Assembly (NCBI GenBank): GCA_024643345.1 | Contig: JAHENB010000023.1 | Location: 1 to 45,041 of the forward strand | Direction of reading: 5' to 3' | From: Maribacter sp. | GTDB lineage: Bacteria; Bacteroidota; Bacteroidia; Flavobacteriales; Flavobacteriaceae | Length of the DNA stretch: 45,041 nucleotides | In this document: positions 35,582-44,651 of the stretch, in pieces | How positions within the stretch are numbered: position 1 is the stretch's first letter | Layout of the letters: the number at the start of each line of letters is the position of its first letter | Program-made: the position numbers and the translations under genes | The notes under the pieces: generated by a model | The model's database searches: none | Told to the model about the DNA's origin: nothing | What the model saw: only the letters and a program-made list of their open reading frames with translations

Positions 35582-36376
35582 ATGCGATATTTTGGTTGGT
35601 TTTTGGGTCTTGCCCTTTTATTGACAGCTTGTCAGATCAAGGAAGAAATCCAGTTCAATGCAGACGGGAGCGGCAGTTATGAAATGGGTTTCGATATGTC
35701 GGAAATGATTGGGATGGGAGGCAGCGCCACGGATTCCGTTCCCATGATGACAGAGATCGATACCGTGGTGAACTTCGCCACTTTTTTGGAGGAAAAGAAA
35801 GACAGTATCGCCACCCTGCCCAAGGCCGAACAGGAAGAGTTGGAAGTGTTGCGGCCCTTGAAATTTGTAATGAAGATGAAAGAGGAGACCAAGGAACTCG
35901 ATATGCGGTTGATCTACGCTTTTGATAAAATCGAGGACCTTGCCAATTTTGCCAAGGCAGTGAACAAGGCCAACATCAAGGAAATGCAATCGGTAATGGA
36001 TCCCATGGCCGCCATGGGCGCCCCCCCAAGTTCTGGAAACGATTCGGTGCCTGAAGAAAAGGGACTTACCGATTTTTATTCGATGGCCCAATCGTTCCAT
36101 ACCAGCTTCAACAGTGCCGGTTTTTCGAGAAAGGTCACCGAAGCAGCACGCCTGGAACTGCAACAAAAGAAAGATACATCGATGAAGGCCGATGACCCTT
36201 TTGTGGATATGATGCGCTTTAAACAGGTGTACCGTTTTCCCTATCGCGTCAAGAGCGTGAGCAACCCGAATGCGAGGATCATGCCCGATTTTAAGGGCGT
36301 GGAACTGGAAGCCAATATGTTCGAAGCGAACAACGACCCCGACTTTTTTAACCTAGAAGTGGTGTTCGAGCAGTGA
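35582..36376 (+). CDS. Lipoprotein of unknown function
   Basis: 264 residues. A signal peptide with lipobox LTAC (Cys17) is followed by QIKEEIQFNADGSGSYEMGFDMSEM, the start often seen in Bacteroidota lipoproteins annotated only as hypothetical. The rest is mixed helix and strand with a flexible Pro/Ser segment near 145-160. No catalytic motif is visible. The stop (TGA) overlaps the GTG start of lipB by three bases of a GTGA, so the two are co-translated. That coupling may reflect only operon economy. Confidence 0.8.
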   Translation: MRYFGWFLGLALLLTACQIKEEIQFNADGSGSYEMGFDMSEMIGMGGSATDSVPMMTEIDTVVNFATFLEEKKDSIATLPKAEQEELEVLRPLKFVMKMKEETKELDMRLIYAFDKIEDLANFAKAVNKANIKEMQSVMDPMAAMGAPPSSGNDSVPEEKGLTDFYSMAQSFHTSFNSAGFSRKVTEAARLELQQKKDTSMKADDPFVDMMRFKQVYRFPYRVKSVSNPNARIMPDFKGVELEANMFEANNDPDFFNLEVVFEQ

Positions 36377-37089
36377 ACAAACAGGTCGCCATACAAGATC
36401 TGGGCTTGAAAGACTACAAGCAGACTTGGGATTACCAGGAACTGCTCTTTCAGCGAACGGTCGACCTCAAGATCAGGAACAGGAGGGAGGGCAGCACACT
36501 TGCGACCCCCAATCATTTTCTTTTTGTGGAGCACCCCCATGTGTATACTTTGGGCAAGAGCGGGGATATGGCCAATCTGCTGGTCGATGAAACCTATCTG
36601 GAGACCAAGGGCGCGACGTTCTATAAAATCAATAGGGGCGGCGATATCACCTATCATGGGCCCGGACAGATCGTGGGCTACCCCATTCTGGATCTCGACA
36701 ATTTCTTTACCGATATCCACAAATACCTTCGCTTGCTGGAAGAAATGGTGATCTTGACCCTGGCCGAATACGGTTTAAGGGCCGAACGGTCCGAAGGGGA
36801 AACCGGGGTATGGCTCGGTGTGGGCACCCCCTTCGTTCGAAAGATCTGTGCCATGGGCGTGCGGGCTTCGCGTTGGGTGACCATGCACGGTTTTGCGCTG
36901 AACGTGAATACCGATCTGGGCTATTTTGATCTGATGATCCCCTGCGGGATCAAGGGCAAGGCGGTGACTTCCCTGAACGTGGAGCTTGGCCAAAGGGAGG
37001 TGCCCCCGGGCGAGGTAAAACAGAAATTGCTCAAACATTTTGCGGAGCTGTTCGGGGCGCAGATCACCAAGGAAAAACTGAAAGTATAG
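36373..37089 (+). CDS. lipB: Octanoyl-[ACP]:protein N-octanoyltransferase
   Basis: 238 residues from a GTG start inside the previous stop. It moves octanoate from acyl carrier protein to lipoyl domains (first step of lipoate assembly). The family motif RGGDITYHGPGQ spans 88-99. Catalytic Lys157 is in RKICAMGVR and Cys191 in PCGIKGKAVTS; both are present. Length fits. LipA is not in the window. It is convergent with the TapB-like gene, 18 bases away. Confidence 0.95.
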   Translation: MNKQVAIQDLGLKDYKQTWDYQELLFQRTVDLKIRNRREGSTLATPNHFLFVEHPHVYTLGKSGDMANLLVDETYLETKGATFYKINRGGDITYHGPGQIVGYPILDLDNFFTDIHKYLRLLEEMVILTLAEYGLRAERSEGETGVWLGVGTPFVRKICAMGVRASRWVTMHGFALNVNTDLGYFDLMIPCGIKGKAVTSLNVELGQREVPPGEVKQKLLKHFAELFGAQITKEKLKV

Positions 37090-37107
37090 GCTGTTCGGGT
37101 TCTGTCT

Positions 37108-37785
37108 TTATTTGTTAAAGGCAGTCAATAGACTGATCCCGGTGAGTTTTCCCTTTTTGTTGTACGACTCCTGCTTTACCATGCCCACCCCCTGTGCGAT
37201 CCATTGTTTGCCGCTACTGCTCATCTTAAAGCCCATCTTCGCTTCCGATTCGAAGGTGATCACATAACAGTCGAAAGTGCCGGCAGGGGTGGTCAGGCTT
37301 TCCCGGCCCTCTACCTTGCGGTTGAATACGTTCGTGTTCATTTTCATGTTGATCGGGGCCATGCGAACCGTCATCAGCATCTCGGAATCGGGCAGGGTTT
37401 GGCCAACCGACAGGTTATTGGGCAAGATCAGGTCGGTTCCGGTCATGTCCACTTCCATATCCTTGTATTGCTCCATGGTACCCGGTGCGGCAAGGGATTT
37501 GAAATCGATGGATACCCCATCGGCGGTACAGGTAATGCCATATTCCGAGGCGGTGATCATTTTTCCCTTTTCATCGTGCATCTCATAGGCAAAGGTGGCG
37601 GTATTGTCGCTCGCTTCCTTGACCAGATAATCAAGAACACCCACCGTTTTGTCTTTTTCATCGTAGAGGGTGATCTGAAAGGTGGTGCCCTCTTCAAAGG
37701 GGTAGTAGCTGCTACAGGTGGTCTGGGCCTTAACGCCCACCAATGACAATAATAAGATCGAACTAATGATTACAAAGTTTTTCAT
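37108..37785 (-). CDS. TapB-like/DUF3108-type secreted protein
   Basis: 225 residues with a signal peptide (cut near VKA, about 20). The mature part is a beta-rich protein that starts CSSYYPFEEGTTFQITLYDEK and includes TPAGTFDCYVITFES and QWIAQGVGMVKQESY. This pattern, a precursor property measured from a duplicated beta sheet, matches the TapB/DUF3108-like group of periplasmic proteins in Bacteroidota. Function is unknown. It lies 5 bases after the OmpA gene and is surely co-transcribed with it. Confidence 0.72.
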   Translation of the reverse strand: MKNFVIISSILLLSLVGVKAQTTCSSYYPFEEGTTFQITLYDEKDKTVGVLDYLVKEASDNTATFAYEMHDEKGKMITASEYGITCTADGVSIDFKSLAAPGTMEQYKDMEVDMTGTDLILPNNLSVGQTLPDSEMLMTVRMAPINMKMNTNVFNRKVEGRESLTTPAGTFDCYVITFESEAKMGFKMSSSGKQWIAQGVGMVKQESYNKKGKLTGISLLTAFNK

Positions 37786-37790
37786 ATGCT

Positions 37791-39125
37791 TTACATTTTT
37801 ATGAATTCTACCCTTCTATTTTGTGCCTTGCCGGCCGTGGTGCCATTATCTGCCACCGGATCGGATTCCCCTTTGCCATCGATGGACAGGCGGTCCCCGG
37901 AAATGCCATAGACCGACTGCAAGGCTGTTTTCACGGCCTCGGCCCTTTTCTTTGAGAGTTCTTTGTTGGAGGCTTCGTCCCCATCGCCATCGGTATGGCC
38001 TATAATATTGAGTTTCATCCCCGTTTCCTGCTGTAATACCTGCGATATCTGCAAAATGATTCCCATGGATTGGGGTTGGATATTCGCGGAACCACTATCG
38101 AAAAGAATGCCATTGGTAGAAACCTTTCCTTCCGAGATCAACTGCTTGCGCAGATCCAAACCACCTTCGGCTACCCTCAGGTTGTTCAAGAACACCCGAT
38201 CCTTTCGGTCTACCAACCCATCCACCGTAAAACGCAGATAGTTCAGAACGGAACCTTCCGCCACCAGTCGGGGTATGTCCACATATTTGGTCTCATTTAC
38301 CCAAACACGGAAGCGTTGACCATTTACCGCAATGGAAACATGTGGCCGGGCCAACATGGCAGAACGCAAATCGGCATCAATGTGGTTATTGATTATTTCT
38401 ACCTTATTTATTTTATTCCAAACTTTAATGGCTACCGGGCTGTATTGGCAAAATGGTAGTTTGAAGTTCACATTATTGGTGTCAGTATTGTACCAATCAT
38501 ATGAATTATTATCCCTTATACTAATCTCCAAATTTGAACCACTTGAGGTATTTCGATCTAAACCTACGGTGAGCAGATCAAATTCGATGGTATATTCTTC
38601 CGCGAATTGAGATATGTCGGGAAAGTAGGCACTTCCCGCCTTGAATTCAAACCACTTTTCGGAAGACCCGTCAACCGTGACCACTTCTCCATTTCCATTG
38701 GTGTCCCATTTCGAAGGAAAGTCGCCCACAAAGTCATTGGAAAAGTCATCAAAAAAGAGCAATTTATCCCCAGACACGAAGTCGAATTTGCTGTAGACTT
38801 TCAAAGTTTTGGGCTCTTCGGTATTTCCGTCGGCGTCTTTGCTATCTTTTTCGCCCTTTTGGGTAGAAGGTGTGTCTTTCTTCTGTTTATCTGTAGGCGG
38901 TTCTTTTGTGCCTGGCCCTTTCGAACCCGGTTCCAAAATGCTGTCCATAGCTGCATCGGTCTTTTTGGTTGTTTCACGGTCTACGCGCTGTTGCACGGTG
39001 CGTTCAGCGGCTCGTTCGGCGCTTTTCCCCAACTTTTTCAAGAGCTGCCCATGTGCAATGGGCGTAAAGGCGAACATCGCCATTATGAGCAATACCCAAT
39101 GCCGATTCAAAGTTTTCATTTTCAA
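37791..39125 (-). CDS. OmpA-family outer-membrane protein
   Basis: 444 residues. A signal peptide (about 1-27) is followed by a charged, low-complexity linker (about 30-110, rich in Lys, Asp, Thr, Pro), a jelly-roll-like middle domain (about 115-325) and a C-terminal OmpA domain (about 335-444). The OmpA domain contains LNIIGHTDGDGDEASNKELS and ends KAQNRRVEFIKM, the peptidoglycan-binding signature. There is no beta-barrel part, so this is a soluble or loosely attached OmpA-C protein. It heads an operon with the TapB-like gene. Confidence 0.9.
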   Translation of the reverse strand: MKMKTLNRHWVLLIMAMFAFTPIAHGQLLKKLGKSAERAAERTVQQRVDRETTKKTDAAMDSILEPGSKGPGTKEPPTDKQKKDTPSTQKGEKDSKDADGNTEEPKTLKVYSKFDFVSGDKLLFFDDFSNDFVGDFPSKWDTNGNGEVVTVDGSSEKWFEFKAGSAYFPDISQFAEEYTIEFDLLTVGLDRNTSSGSNLEISIRDNNSYDWYNTDTNNVNFKLPFCQYSPVAIKVWNKINKVEIINNHIDADLRSAMLARPHVSIAVNGQRFRVWVNETKYVDIPRLVAEGSVLNYLRFTVDGLVDRKDRVFLNNLRVAEGGLDLRKQLISEGKVSTNGILFDSGSANIQPQSMGIILQISQVLQQETGMKLNIIGHTDGDGDEASNKELSKKRAEAVKTALQSVYGISGDRLSIDGKGESDPVADNGTTAGKAQNRRVEFIKM

Positions 39126-39215
39126 TACGTTTTAAGAGTACTATAAATATAAGCAATAATGATGTCGCATTTTGGGCCGCGACATAAAGATTATATGGTA
39201 CCGGCGTTTGGGGAA

Positions 39216-39240
39216 AAGGTTGTAACAAGGTAACCACCTT
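39216..39240. repeat. Imperfect 11-bp inverted repeat upstream of the OmpA gene
   Basis: Arms 39216-39226 and 39230-39240 match at 9 of 11 positions around a 3-base centre. It lies about 90 bases before the OmpA gene start and could be an operator or a hairpin. No regulator can be named. Confidence 0.35.
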
Positions 39241-39324
39241 ATGGGCAAAAACGTACAAGAAATTTGTGTGTGGCCACCTAATTTGTGTGCATGGTAGGTT
39301 CAGCGGTGTAATTGGAATTTATCG

Positions 39325-41787
39325 TCAATCGATTTTATACACCACAATGGCATTTTCCTGTTCCTTTACGGCCACCTCCAAACGCTGGTCATTGTCGATG
39401 TCCTGGAGATCGATCATTGAAGTGCCAAATACCGGGAAGTTGGCAATGCCCTCCCCCAAACTATCAAAAAGATATACCTTTTGGTTCTGGATATCGGTGA
39501 CGGTCACATAGATCTTGTTGTTGATGTAAAAGATCTTGGGCTTGGTATAGACGCCCAATTCGAGTTCCAATTTTTTTCCCTTGATGCTCAAAACGTTATC
39601 GTTCATGTACACCAAGGTGTTCCCGAAGGCATCGGTCCCATGGTCTTTGTTGAGGTTGAGATTTGTTTTTGCTGACTTGCCATTGGTGCCGATCTGATAA
39701 AGCGCCCCAAGTTTATCGGTCACGACGAATTGGTTTTTATAGAGCATCACCGCATTGGCCGAAAAATCGATCTTATCGTTGACCTTGGTTCGAGTATTTC
39801 CCCTGCGGTCCAATATTTTGAGGCTACCGTCTTCCAATTTGAAGACCAAATAATCCTTATTGCCCACCACAAGGTGTTTTGGGGCGTCGACAACAGGGGC
39901 ATCGGATTTTTTGAATTTAAATCCACTGACGATCTTGCCATTACGATCGTACATTTTAATACTGGTGCCCTGCGTCACTACCAGGCGATACTCCCGTTTG
40001 TTTTCATAATCAAAAACGGCCAAAGGGTTCACATTGCCCCCTTCGAAATTTTTGGTCAGCGACTTCAACTCATTGCCGTCACGGTCGATGGCCAAAAGTT
40101 GGCCATTGGTGGTAAAGGCCAACTGCAATCGACCATTTTTGAAAAGGTCGACCTGATGTACCGCCCCTTGAATACGGCCTTGCAATTGTTTTTTCCAGAG
40201 TATCTTGCCGGTATTGGAGACCAGGTAAAGGTTATTGTCAATGTCTTGTACCACAATTTCCTTTTTCTTGGACAAATGGTTGACAACGAATTGCGGGGTG
40301 GTAACGATATCATTGTCGAATTGCACCGTAAACATGGGGTTCGCCACCCTTATTCTGCCCCGTTTATCGATTTTCTGTGCTGAGGCATTGATCAGGAAGA
40401 GGTCGCCATCGGCCACCATTTGCGCCGTAAAATTATAACCGCTCAGGCCTTTCTTCTCAAGGCCTTGTTCGATTTCTGGAAGGCATTGGACCTGTACCAA
40501 CCGCTCCATATAATCCGAATTGGCCATAAACAGTATGGAGGCCGAGGAGACTGCGGTTTGCCCGGCAATTTCATAGGTAGGGCCATTATCGAAGGTGCTT
40601 CCGTTTTTGTAGTTGCTGATGATCGATTGTAGGAAGTCTTTCTCCGGAGCAAAAACAAAGGCGTTTTCCAATATGGTCCCGTAGCGCGCCTCAAAGTTTT
40701 CCACCAATGGGTAAAGACCTTTGTTTAAAAAATCGGTCTGCCCCAATTCGATAATAAGATTGCCCTGATAGTCTGTGGCCCCGGTTTTGATGAGCTCTAG
40801 ATAATCTGCAATGCGTTCAGACCCATACGTATTCAATAGAATCGCCTTTTGGTCTTTTTGAAAGATGAAACCTATTTCTTCCACGGCGTTAAAAAGGGAA
40901 TCGGCCTTTACAATGGCGGGGAACGCGCGTTGCTGGTTTTGGGCAAAGCCTTTGAAATCATCGAAGGAATAGCTCAGAATGGCATCGGCCAAAATGGGGG
41001 CAAAAGATGGGGTGACATTGGGCAGTGGCCTGGTGTTTTGAAAGAGTTTTAGATAGTTGGTAACGGAATCTTGGGCAATGCCGAGTCCGTTAAAGGCAAG
41101 CTGTGTCTCTTTACCATCGATATCCAGGGCCACCCATTGGGCAAGCCGTGAAATCGCCGATCTGGCCTCCGGCTTTGCAAAAGTGGACGTCAGGGAGTCA
41201 CTTTGGTTGAAGTTCACAAAGAGGGTCGCCGGTTGCCGCGGATCGGAACTATCATACAACTTTTTGAAAATCGGGTCGATTTCGGATTGTCCCTGTCGAT
41301 TGAGCGCCCGTTTTAACCCAGCCTCAGAGGTGCTCATGACCACCAAATCTTCTACCATGCCGCTAAAAAAAGAATTCCCTTCAATGGTGTATTTGGTTAT
41401 GGTCCGGTCTTGATAGTCAAGGGTTTCCACCGTTTTGTTTTTAAGGCTATCGAACTGGAATAGCCCTGGAGCGCCCTTGGTGGCGTAAAGGTACTGCCAT
41501 TGGGCGGTTCCGGATTTGGACAATACCATAATACCGGGGGATTCTTGCTGAAGATGACTTAAAAAATTTAGGTTTTGCCGTACCGTCTTATAGGGTTCGA
41601 GGGCCTCCAATTTAGTCAGAAAATCGTTGCTGTCAAGACTGTCCCTGAATTGGCCAAGGTGATTGACCTTTAAGACCAATACCGCGTCACGGTCAACAAA
41701 ACTGTCCAAGGGCAGGGTCTGTCCTTTGTCCTTGGCACAATTCAAAACCAAAAAAGGAAGCAGCAAGAGCAGGTATTTAAACCTCAT
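39325..41787 (-). CDS. 820-residue lipoprotein, propeller-like C-terminus
   Basis: 820 residues. The lipobox LNC gives Cys17. The first 480 residues resemble DUF3352-type proteins: repeated helical and beta blocks, VMSTSEAGLKRALNRQ near 155-170. From about 500 to 820 short repeated strands follow, each with a D-x-(D/N)-G/N turn (DIDNNLYLVSNTGKILW, AIDRDGNELKSL, MYDRNGKIVSGF, ILDRRGNTRTKV), typical of a beta-propeller of the PQQ or WD kind. I do not know a name for the combination. It probably sits in the outer membrane or periplasm. It follows rnhB on the same strand but has its own -7 box. Confidence 0.75.
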   Translation of the reverse strand: MRFKYLLLLLPFLVLNCAKDKGQTLPLDSFVDRDAVLVLKVNHLGQFRDSLDSNDFLTKLEALEPYKTVRQNLNFLSHLQQESPGIMVLSKSGTAQWQYLYATKGAPGLFQFDSLKNKTVETLDYQDRTITKYTIEGNSFFSGMVEDLVVMSTSEAGLKRALNRQGQSEIDPIFKKLYDSSDPRQPATLFVNFNQSDSLTSTFAKPEARSAISRLAQWVALDIDGKETQLAFNGLGIAQDSVTNYLKLFQNTRPLPNVTPSFAPILADAILSYSFDDFKGFAQNQQRAFPAIVKADSLFNAVEEIGFIFQKDQKAILLNTYGSERIADYLELIKTGATDYQGNLIIELGQTDFLNKGLYPLVENFEARYGTILENAFVFAPEKDFLQSIISNYKNGSTFDNGPTYEIAGQTAVSSASILFMANSDYMERLVQVQCLPEIEQGLEKKGLSGYNFTAQMVADGDLFLINASAQKIDKRGRIRVANPMFTVQFDNDIVTTPQFVVNHLSKKKEIVVQDIDNNLYLVSNTGKILWKKQLQGRIQGAVHQVDLFKNGRLQLAFTTNGQLLAIDRDGNELKSLTKNFEGGNVNPLAVFDYENKREYRLVVTQGTSIKMYDRNGKIVSGFKFKKSDAPVVDAPKHLVVGNKDYLVFKLEDGSLKILDRRGNTRTKVNDKIDFSANAVMLYKNQFVVTDKLGALYQIGTNGKSAKTNLNLNKDHGTDAFGNTLVYMNDNVLSIKGKKLELELGVYTKPKIFYINNKIYVTVTDIQNQKVYLFDSLGEGIANFPVFGTSMIDLQDIDNDQRLEVAVKEQENAIVVYKID

Positions 41788-41803
41788 AGGTCACAATTTC
41801 CCA

Positions 41804-41811
41804 CAAATTTA
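41804..41811 (-). promoter_or_regulatory. Candidate promoter -7 box of the 820-residue lipoprotein gene
   Basis: TAAATTTG on the minus strand, 17 bases before the start codon. The -33 element is weak. Confidence 0.5.
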
Positions 41812-41917
41812 TAATAATTAACATGGTTTAAAACCTGTTCCACAAGAATTTGATCTAATGTATCTGTAAGTTGAAAAATACCCCGAAGCAAGATTTACCG
41901 ATGGACTTTTGCAGTTA

Positions 41918-42502
41918 TCACAATGGCTCTGGCAAAAGCCGAAAACTCATACGATGGTATCTGGTGACCCCGTACTTTCGAATCGCCTCGCGATGGGCTT
42001 TCGTGGGGTACCCTTTGTTTTGTTTCCAGTGGTACATCGGATATTCTTCATGGATTTTGTCCATATAGGCGTCGCGATAGGTTTTGGCCAAAACCGAGGC
42101 GGCCGCAATGCTCATAAACTTGCTATCCCCTTTGATGATGCATTCATGGGGAATGCCCCCAACGGGTTTGAAGCGATTGCCATCAACAATGATATATTCT
42201 GGGGCGGTGACCAATTGGGCAATGGCCTGGTGCATTGCCATAATGGAAGCGTTGAGGATATTGATCTCATCGATTTTTGTGGGATCGATGTGGGCCACGC
42301 CAAAACAGATCGCTTTTTCTTCCAATAAAGGTCTAAGGATATTTCTTCGGTGTTCCGAAAGTTGTTTCGAATCGTTCAGTAGCCCATTTTGAAAATGGCG
42401 GGGCAGAATGATCGCGGCTGCGGTCACTGGCCCGGCCAGGCAACCCCGCCCCGCTTCGTCGGTGCCGGCTTCCAGGAATTCGGTTTTATGGGGAATCAGC
42501 AT
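41918..42502 (-). CDS. rnhB: Ribonuclease HII
   Basis: 194 residues. It cuts the RNA strand of RNA-DNA hybrids, including single ribonucleotides in DNA. The active-site motif [14 protein letters not shown] (Asp15, Glu16) and the following [10 protein letters not shown] are diagnostic. The later acidic residues, in [20 protein letters not shown] and IIVDGNRF, complete the DEDD set. Length is normal. It is upstream of the propeller lipoprotein on the same strand. Confidence 0.96.
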   Translation of the reverse strand: MLIPHKTEFLEAGTDEAGRGCLAGPVTAAAIILPRHFQNGLLNDSKQLSEHRRNILRPLLEEKAICFGVAHIDPTKIDEINILNASIMAMHQAIAQLVTAPEYIIVDGNRFKPVGGIPHECIIKGDSKFMSIAAASVLAKTYRDAYMDKIHEEYPMYHWKQNKGYPTKAHREAIRKYGVTRYHRMSFRLLPEPL

Positions 42503-42532
42503 TTTGGCAGGCTTTGACCAGACAAATATAGG

Positions 42533-42540
42533 GATTCTGA
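42533..42540 (-). promoter_or_regulatory. Candidate promoter -7 box of rnhB
   Basis: TATATTTG on the minus strand, 31 bases before the rnhB ATG, in the 145-base region divergent from the porin gene. Confidence 0.55.
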
Positions 42541-42647
42541 TACTATGGTATAGATAACGATTTGTTCATCTGCAGCATTGTTATCCGCGAAACTTTCACA
42601 TTTACTTACGAACAAAAAAATTAACTTTACCGGCTTAAGTGCGTTTA

Positions 42648-44651
42648 ATGAGATTTATACCCTTGCTATTTTCCCTTCTGATCGCTGGCCCGCTGATGGC
42701 CCAGGAAAACGCGGTTCCTCCCGGCGGTAAAATGGATAGCCTGAAGGTCCGTAGAAAAACGCAAAGCAAATCAGAAAAAAAGGGAGGTAGTGCTACCGAA
42801 GCGGCAGAAATTACCATTAAAGACTATAAGATCATTTCCTTTGCCAGGGACACCACTTATTTGGATACTACGCTTACCATCCAAAAGGAATACAAATACA
42901 ATTATTTGAGAAGGGACGATTTTGAACTCATGCCCTTTTCCAATGTAGGCCAACCCTATAATAAATTGGGGGTCGAATTCGAACGAAAAGACCTTTATCC
43001 AATGATCGGGGCAAGGGCGAAACATTTTAATTATATGGAAGTATGGGATATCGATTATTACAACGTTCCCACCCCTATGACCGATCTTTTTTTTAAGACC
43101 ACCTTCGAACAGGGCCAATTGCTCGATGCCAACCTAACCTTCAACACCTCCAGACGGTTGAATTTTTCAATTGCTTATAAAGGGTTCCGATCACTGGGGA
43201 AATACAGTTTTGATCAGGCCGCTTCTGGCAACTTCCGGACAACGACCAATTATGAGACCAAGAACAGAAGGTACCGGTTAAGGGCACATATCGCAGCACA
43301 GGAAATCGAAACCGAGGAAAATGGCGGGCTTGCACTAAAGGAAATCCAATTCGAATCGGGGGAAGCCGAATTTACCGATCGCTCGAGAATCGAAGTCAGG
43401 TTCTCCGACGCCAACAACAAGATTCTCGGAAAGCGCTATTTCTGGCAGCAGCAATATAAATTATTGAAACAAGACAACGACTCGACCAGAATAGAGAAAA
43501 CTTCCTTGGCCATAGGCCACCAATTCAATTACGAGACCAAATATTATCAATTCATCCAAGATGCCCAAAACGATTATTTTGGACCGGGCATCGTTGCCGT
43601 GATCAATGATAAGGCAACCCTAAAGACCATGTACAACCAATTCAGCCTTGAATTCTACAATGCGGTCTTGGGGAGGTTGCAGGGCAATGTGAACCTTTAC
43701 AACTACAACTATTATTTCAATAGCATTTTGATCACCGAGGCAGGTACCATCCCAAACCAATTAAAGGGAGAAGAGATTTCGGTCGGGGCCGATTATAACA
43801 AACGTATTAAGGGGTTTGATGTCGATGGATCTTTTAAATATACCATAGCCGGAAAATTGACCGGCAACATTCTGGATGCCTCTGCAGGGTATCGCATCAA
43901 TGAAAACAACAAATTTCGGATTGCCCTGCATTCTTCTTCCAGAATGCCCGACTTTAATTTTCTGCTCTACCAGAGCGATTACCTCAATTATAATTGGGAC
44001 AAGATCGAGGCTTACAAAAAACAAAGGGTGTACAGTCTGCAGTTCAATTTGGATTCCAAATTGCTGGGAAGCCTCACGGCGAAGTTTGCCACCTTGGACA
44101 ACTACACCTATTTTGCGCCCGATGTCGATCAGGCCACCCAAGAACAGCTAGATGCCGGTTTGGAGAACGCCTATTTGAAACCTTTTCAAGAGGGCGATGG
44201 GGTAAGTCATTTAAAGGTTAAGTATAATAAGGAATTTAAGGTGGGCAAGTTCGCCCTCAACAATACGGTGATGTATCAAAACGTGATTCAGACAAATGAG
44301 GTGCTCAATGTACCGCAATTGGTCACTAGAAATACTTTGTATTATTCCTCCAATGTATTCAAGAAGGCCATGTTCCTTCAGACCGGGGTTACCTTCAAAT
44401 ATTTTACGGCATACCATATGGATGCCTACAATCCCTTGCTCGGGGAATTTTATGTGCAAAACGCAGAAAAACTGGGCGCTTACCCTTTGCTCGATTTTTT
44501 TATCAATGCTAGGATACAACAGACCCGCATCTATTTGAAGGCGGAACACTTCAATTCTTCCTTTGGCAAAAACAATTTTTATGCTGCCCCGAGCTACCCT
44601 TATCGCGACTTTGTGATCCGTTTTGGCCTGGTATGGAATTTCTTTTCCTGA
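42648..44651 (+). CDS. Putative porin (Bacteroidota PF14121-like)
   Basis: 667 residues from ATG 42648; the GTG at 42639 would add three residues before the signal peptide. The signal peptide is cut near LMAQ (about 19). A charged linker (about 25-50) precedes a long beta-rich chain with alternating aromatic and polar residues, e.g. YLKPFQEGDGVSHLKVKYNK, ending in FVIRFGLVWNFFS, a C-terminal aromatic strand as in outer-membrane barrels. It matches the large 'putative porin' family of Bacteroidota; substrate unknown. TAACTTTA at 42622-42629 is a weak -7 candidate. Confidence 0.87.
   Translation: MRFIPLLFSLLIAGPLMAQENAVPPGGKMDSLKVRRKTQSKSEKKGGSATEAAEITIKDYKIISFARDTTYLDTTLTIQKEYKYNYLRRDDFELMPFSNVGQPYNKLGVEFERKDLYPMIGARAKHFNYMEVWDIDYYNVPTPMTDLFFKTTFEQGQLLDANLTFNTSRRLNFSIAYKGFRSLGKYSFDQAASGNFRTTTNYETKNRRYRLRAHIAAQEIETEENGGLALKEIQFESGEAEFTDRSRIEVRFSDANNKILGKRYFWQQQYKLLKQDNDSTRIEKTSLAIGHQFNYETKYYQFIQDAQNDYFGPGIVAVINDKATLKTMYNQFSLEFYNAVLGRLQGNVNLYNYNYYFNSILITEAGTIPNQLKGEEISVGADYNKRIKGFDVDGSFKYTIAGKLTGNILDASAGYRINENNKFRIALHSSSRMPDFNFLLYQSDYLNYNWDKIEAYKKQRVYSLQFNLDSKLLGSLTAKFATLDNYTYFAPDVDQATQEQLDAGLENAYLKPFQEGDGVSHLKVKYNKEFKVGKFALNNTVMYQNVIQTNEVLNVPQLVTRNTLYYSSNVFKKAMFLQTGVTFKYFTAYHMDAYNPLLGEFYVQNAEKLGAYPLLDFFINARIQQTRIYLKAEHFNSSFGKNNFYAAPSYPYRDFVIRFGLVWNFFS

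Noticed and set aside
39222-39235. Possible 16S rRNA fragment (GTAACAAGGTAACC)
   Set aside because: Only 14 bases match. Flanks do not continue the rRNA, and flavobacterial 16S normally has G, not A, at the variable position. Kept only as a minor note on the inverted repeat.
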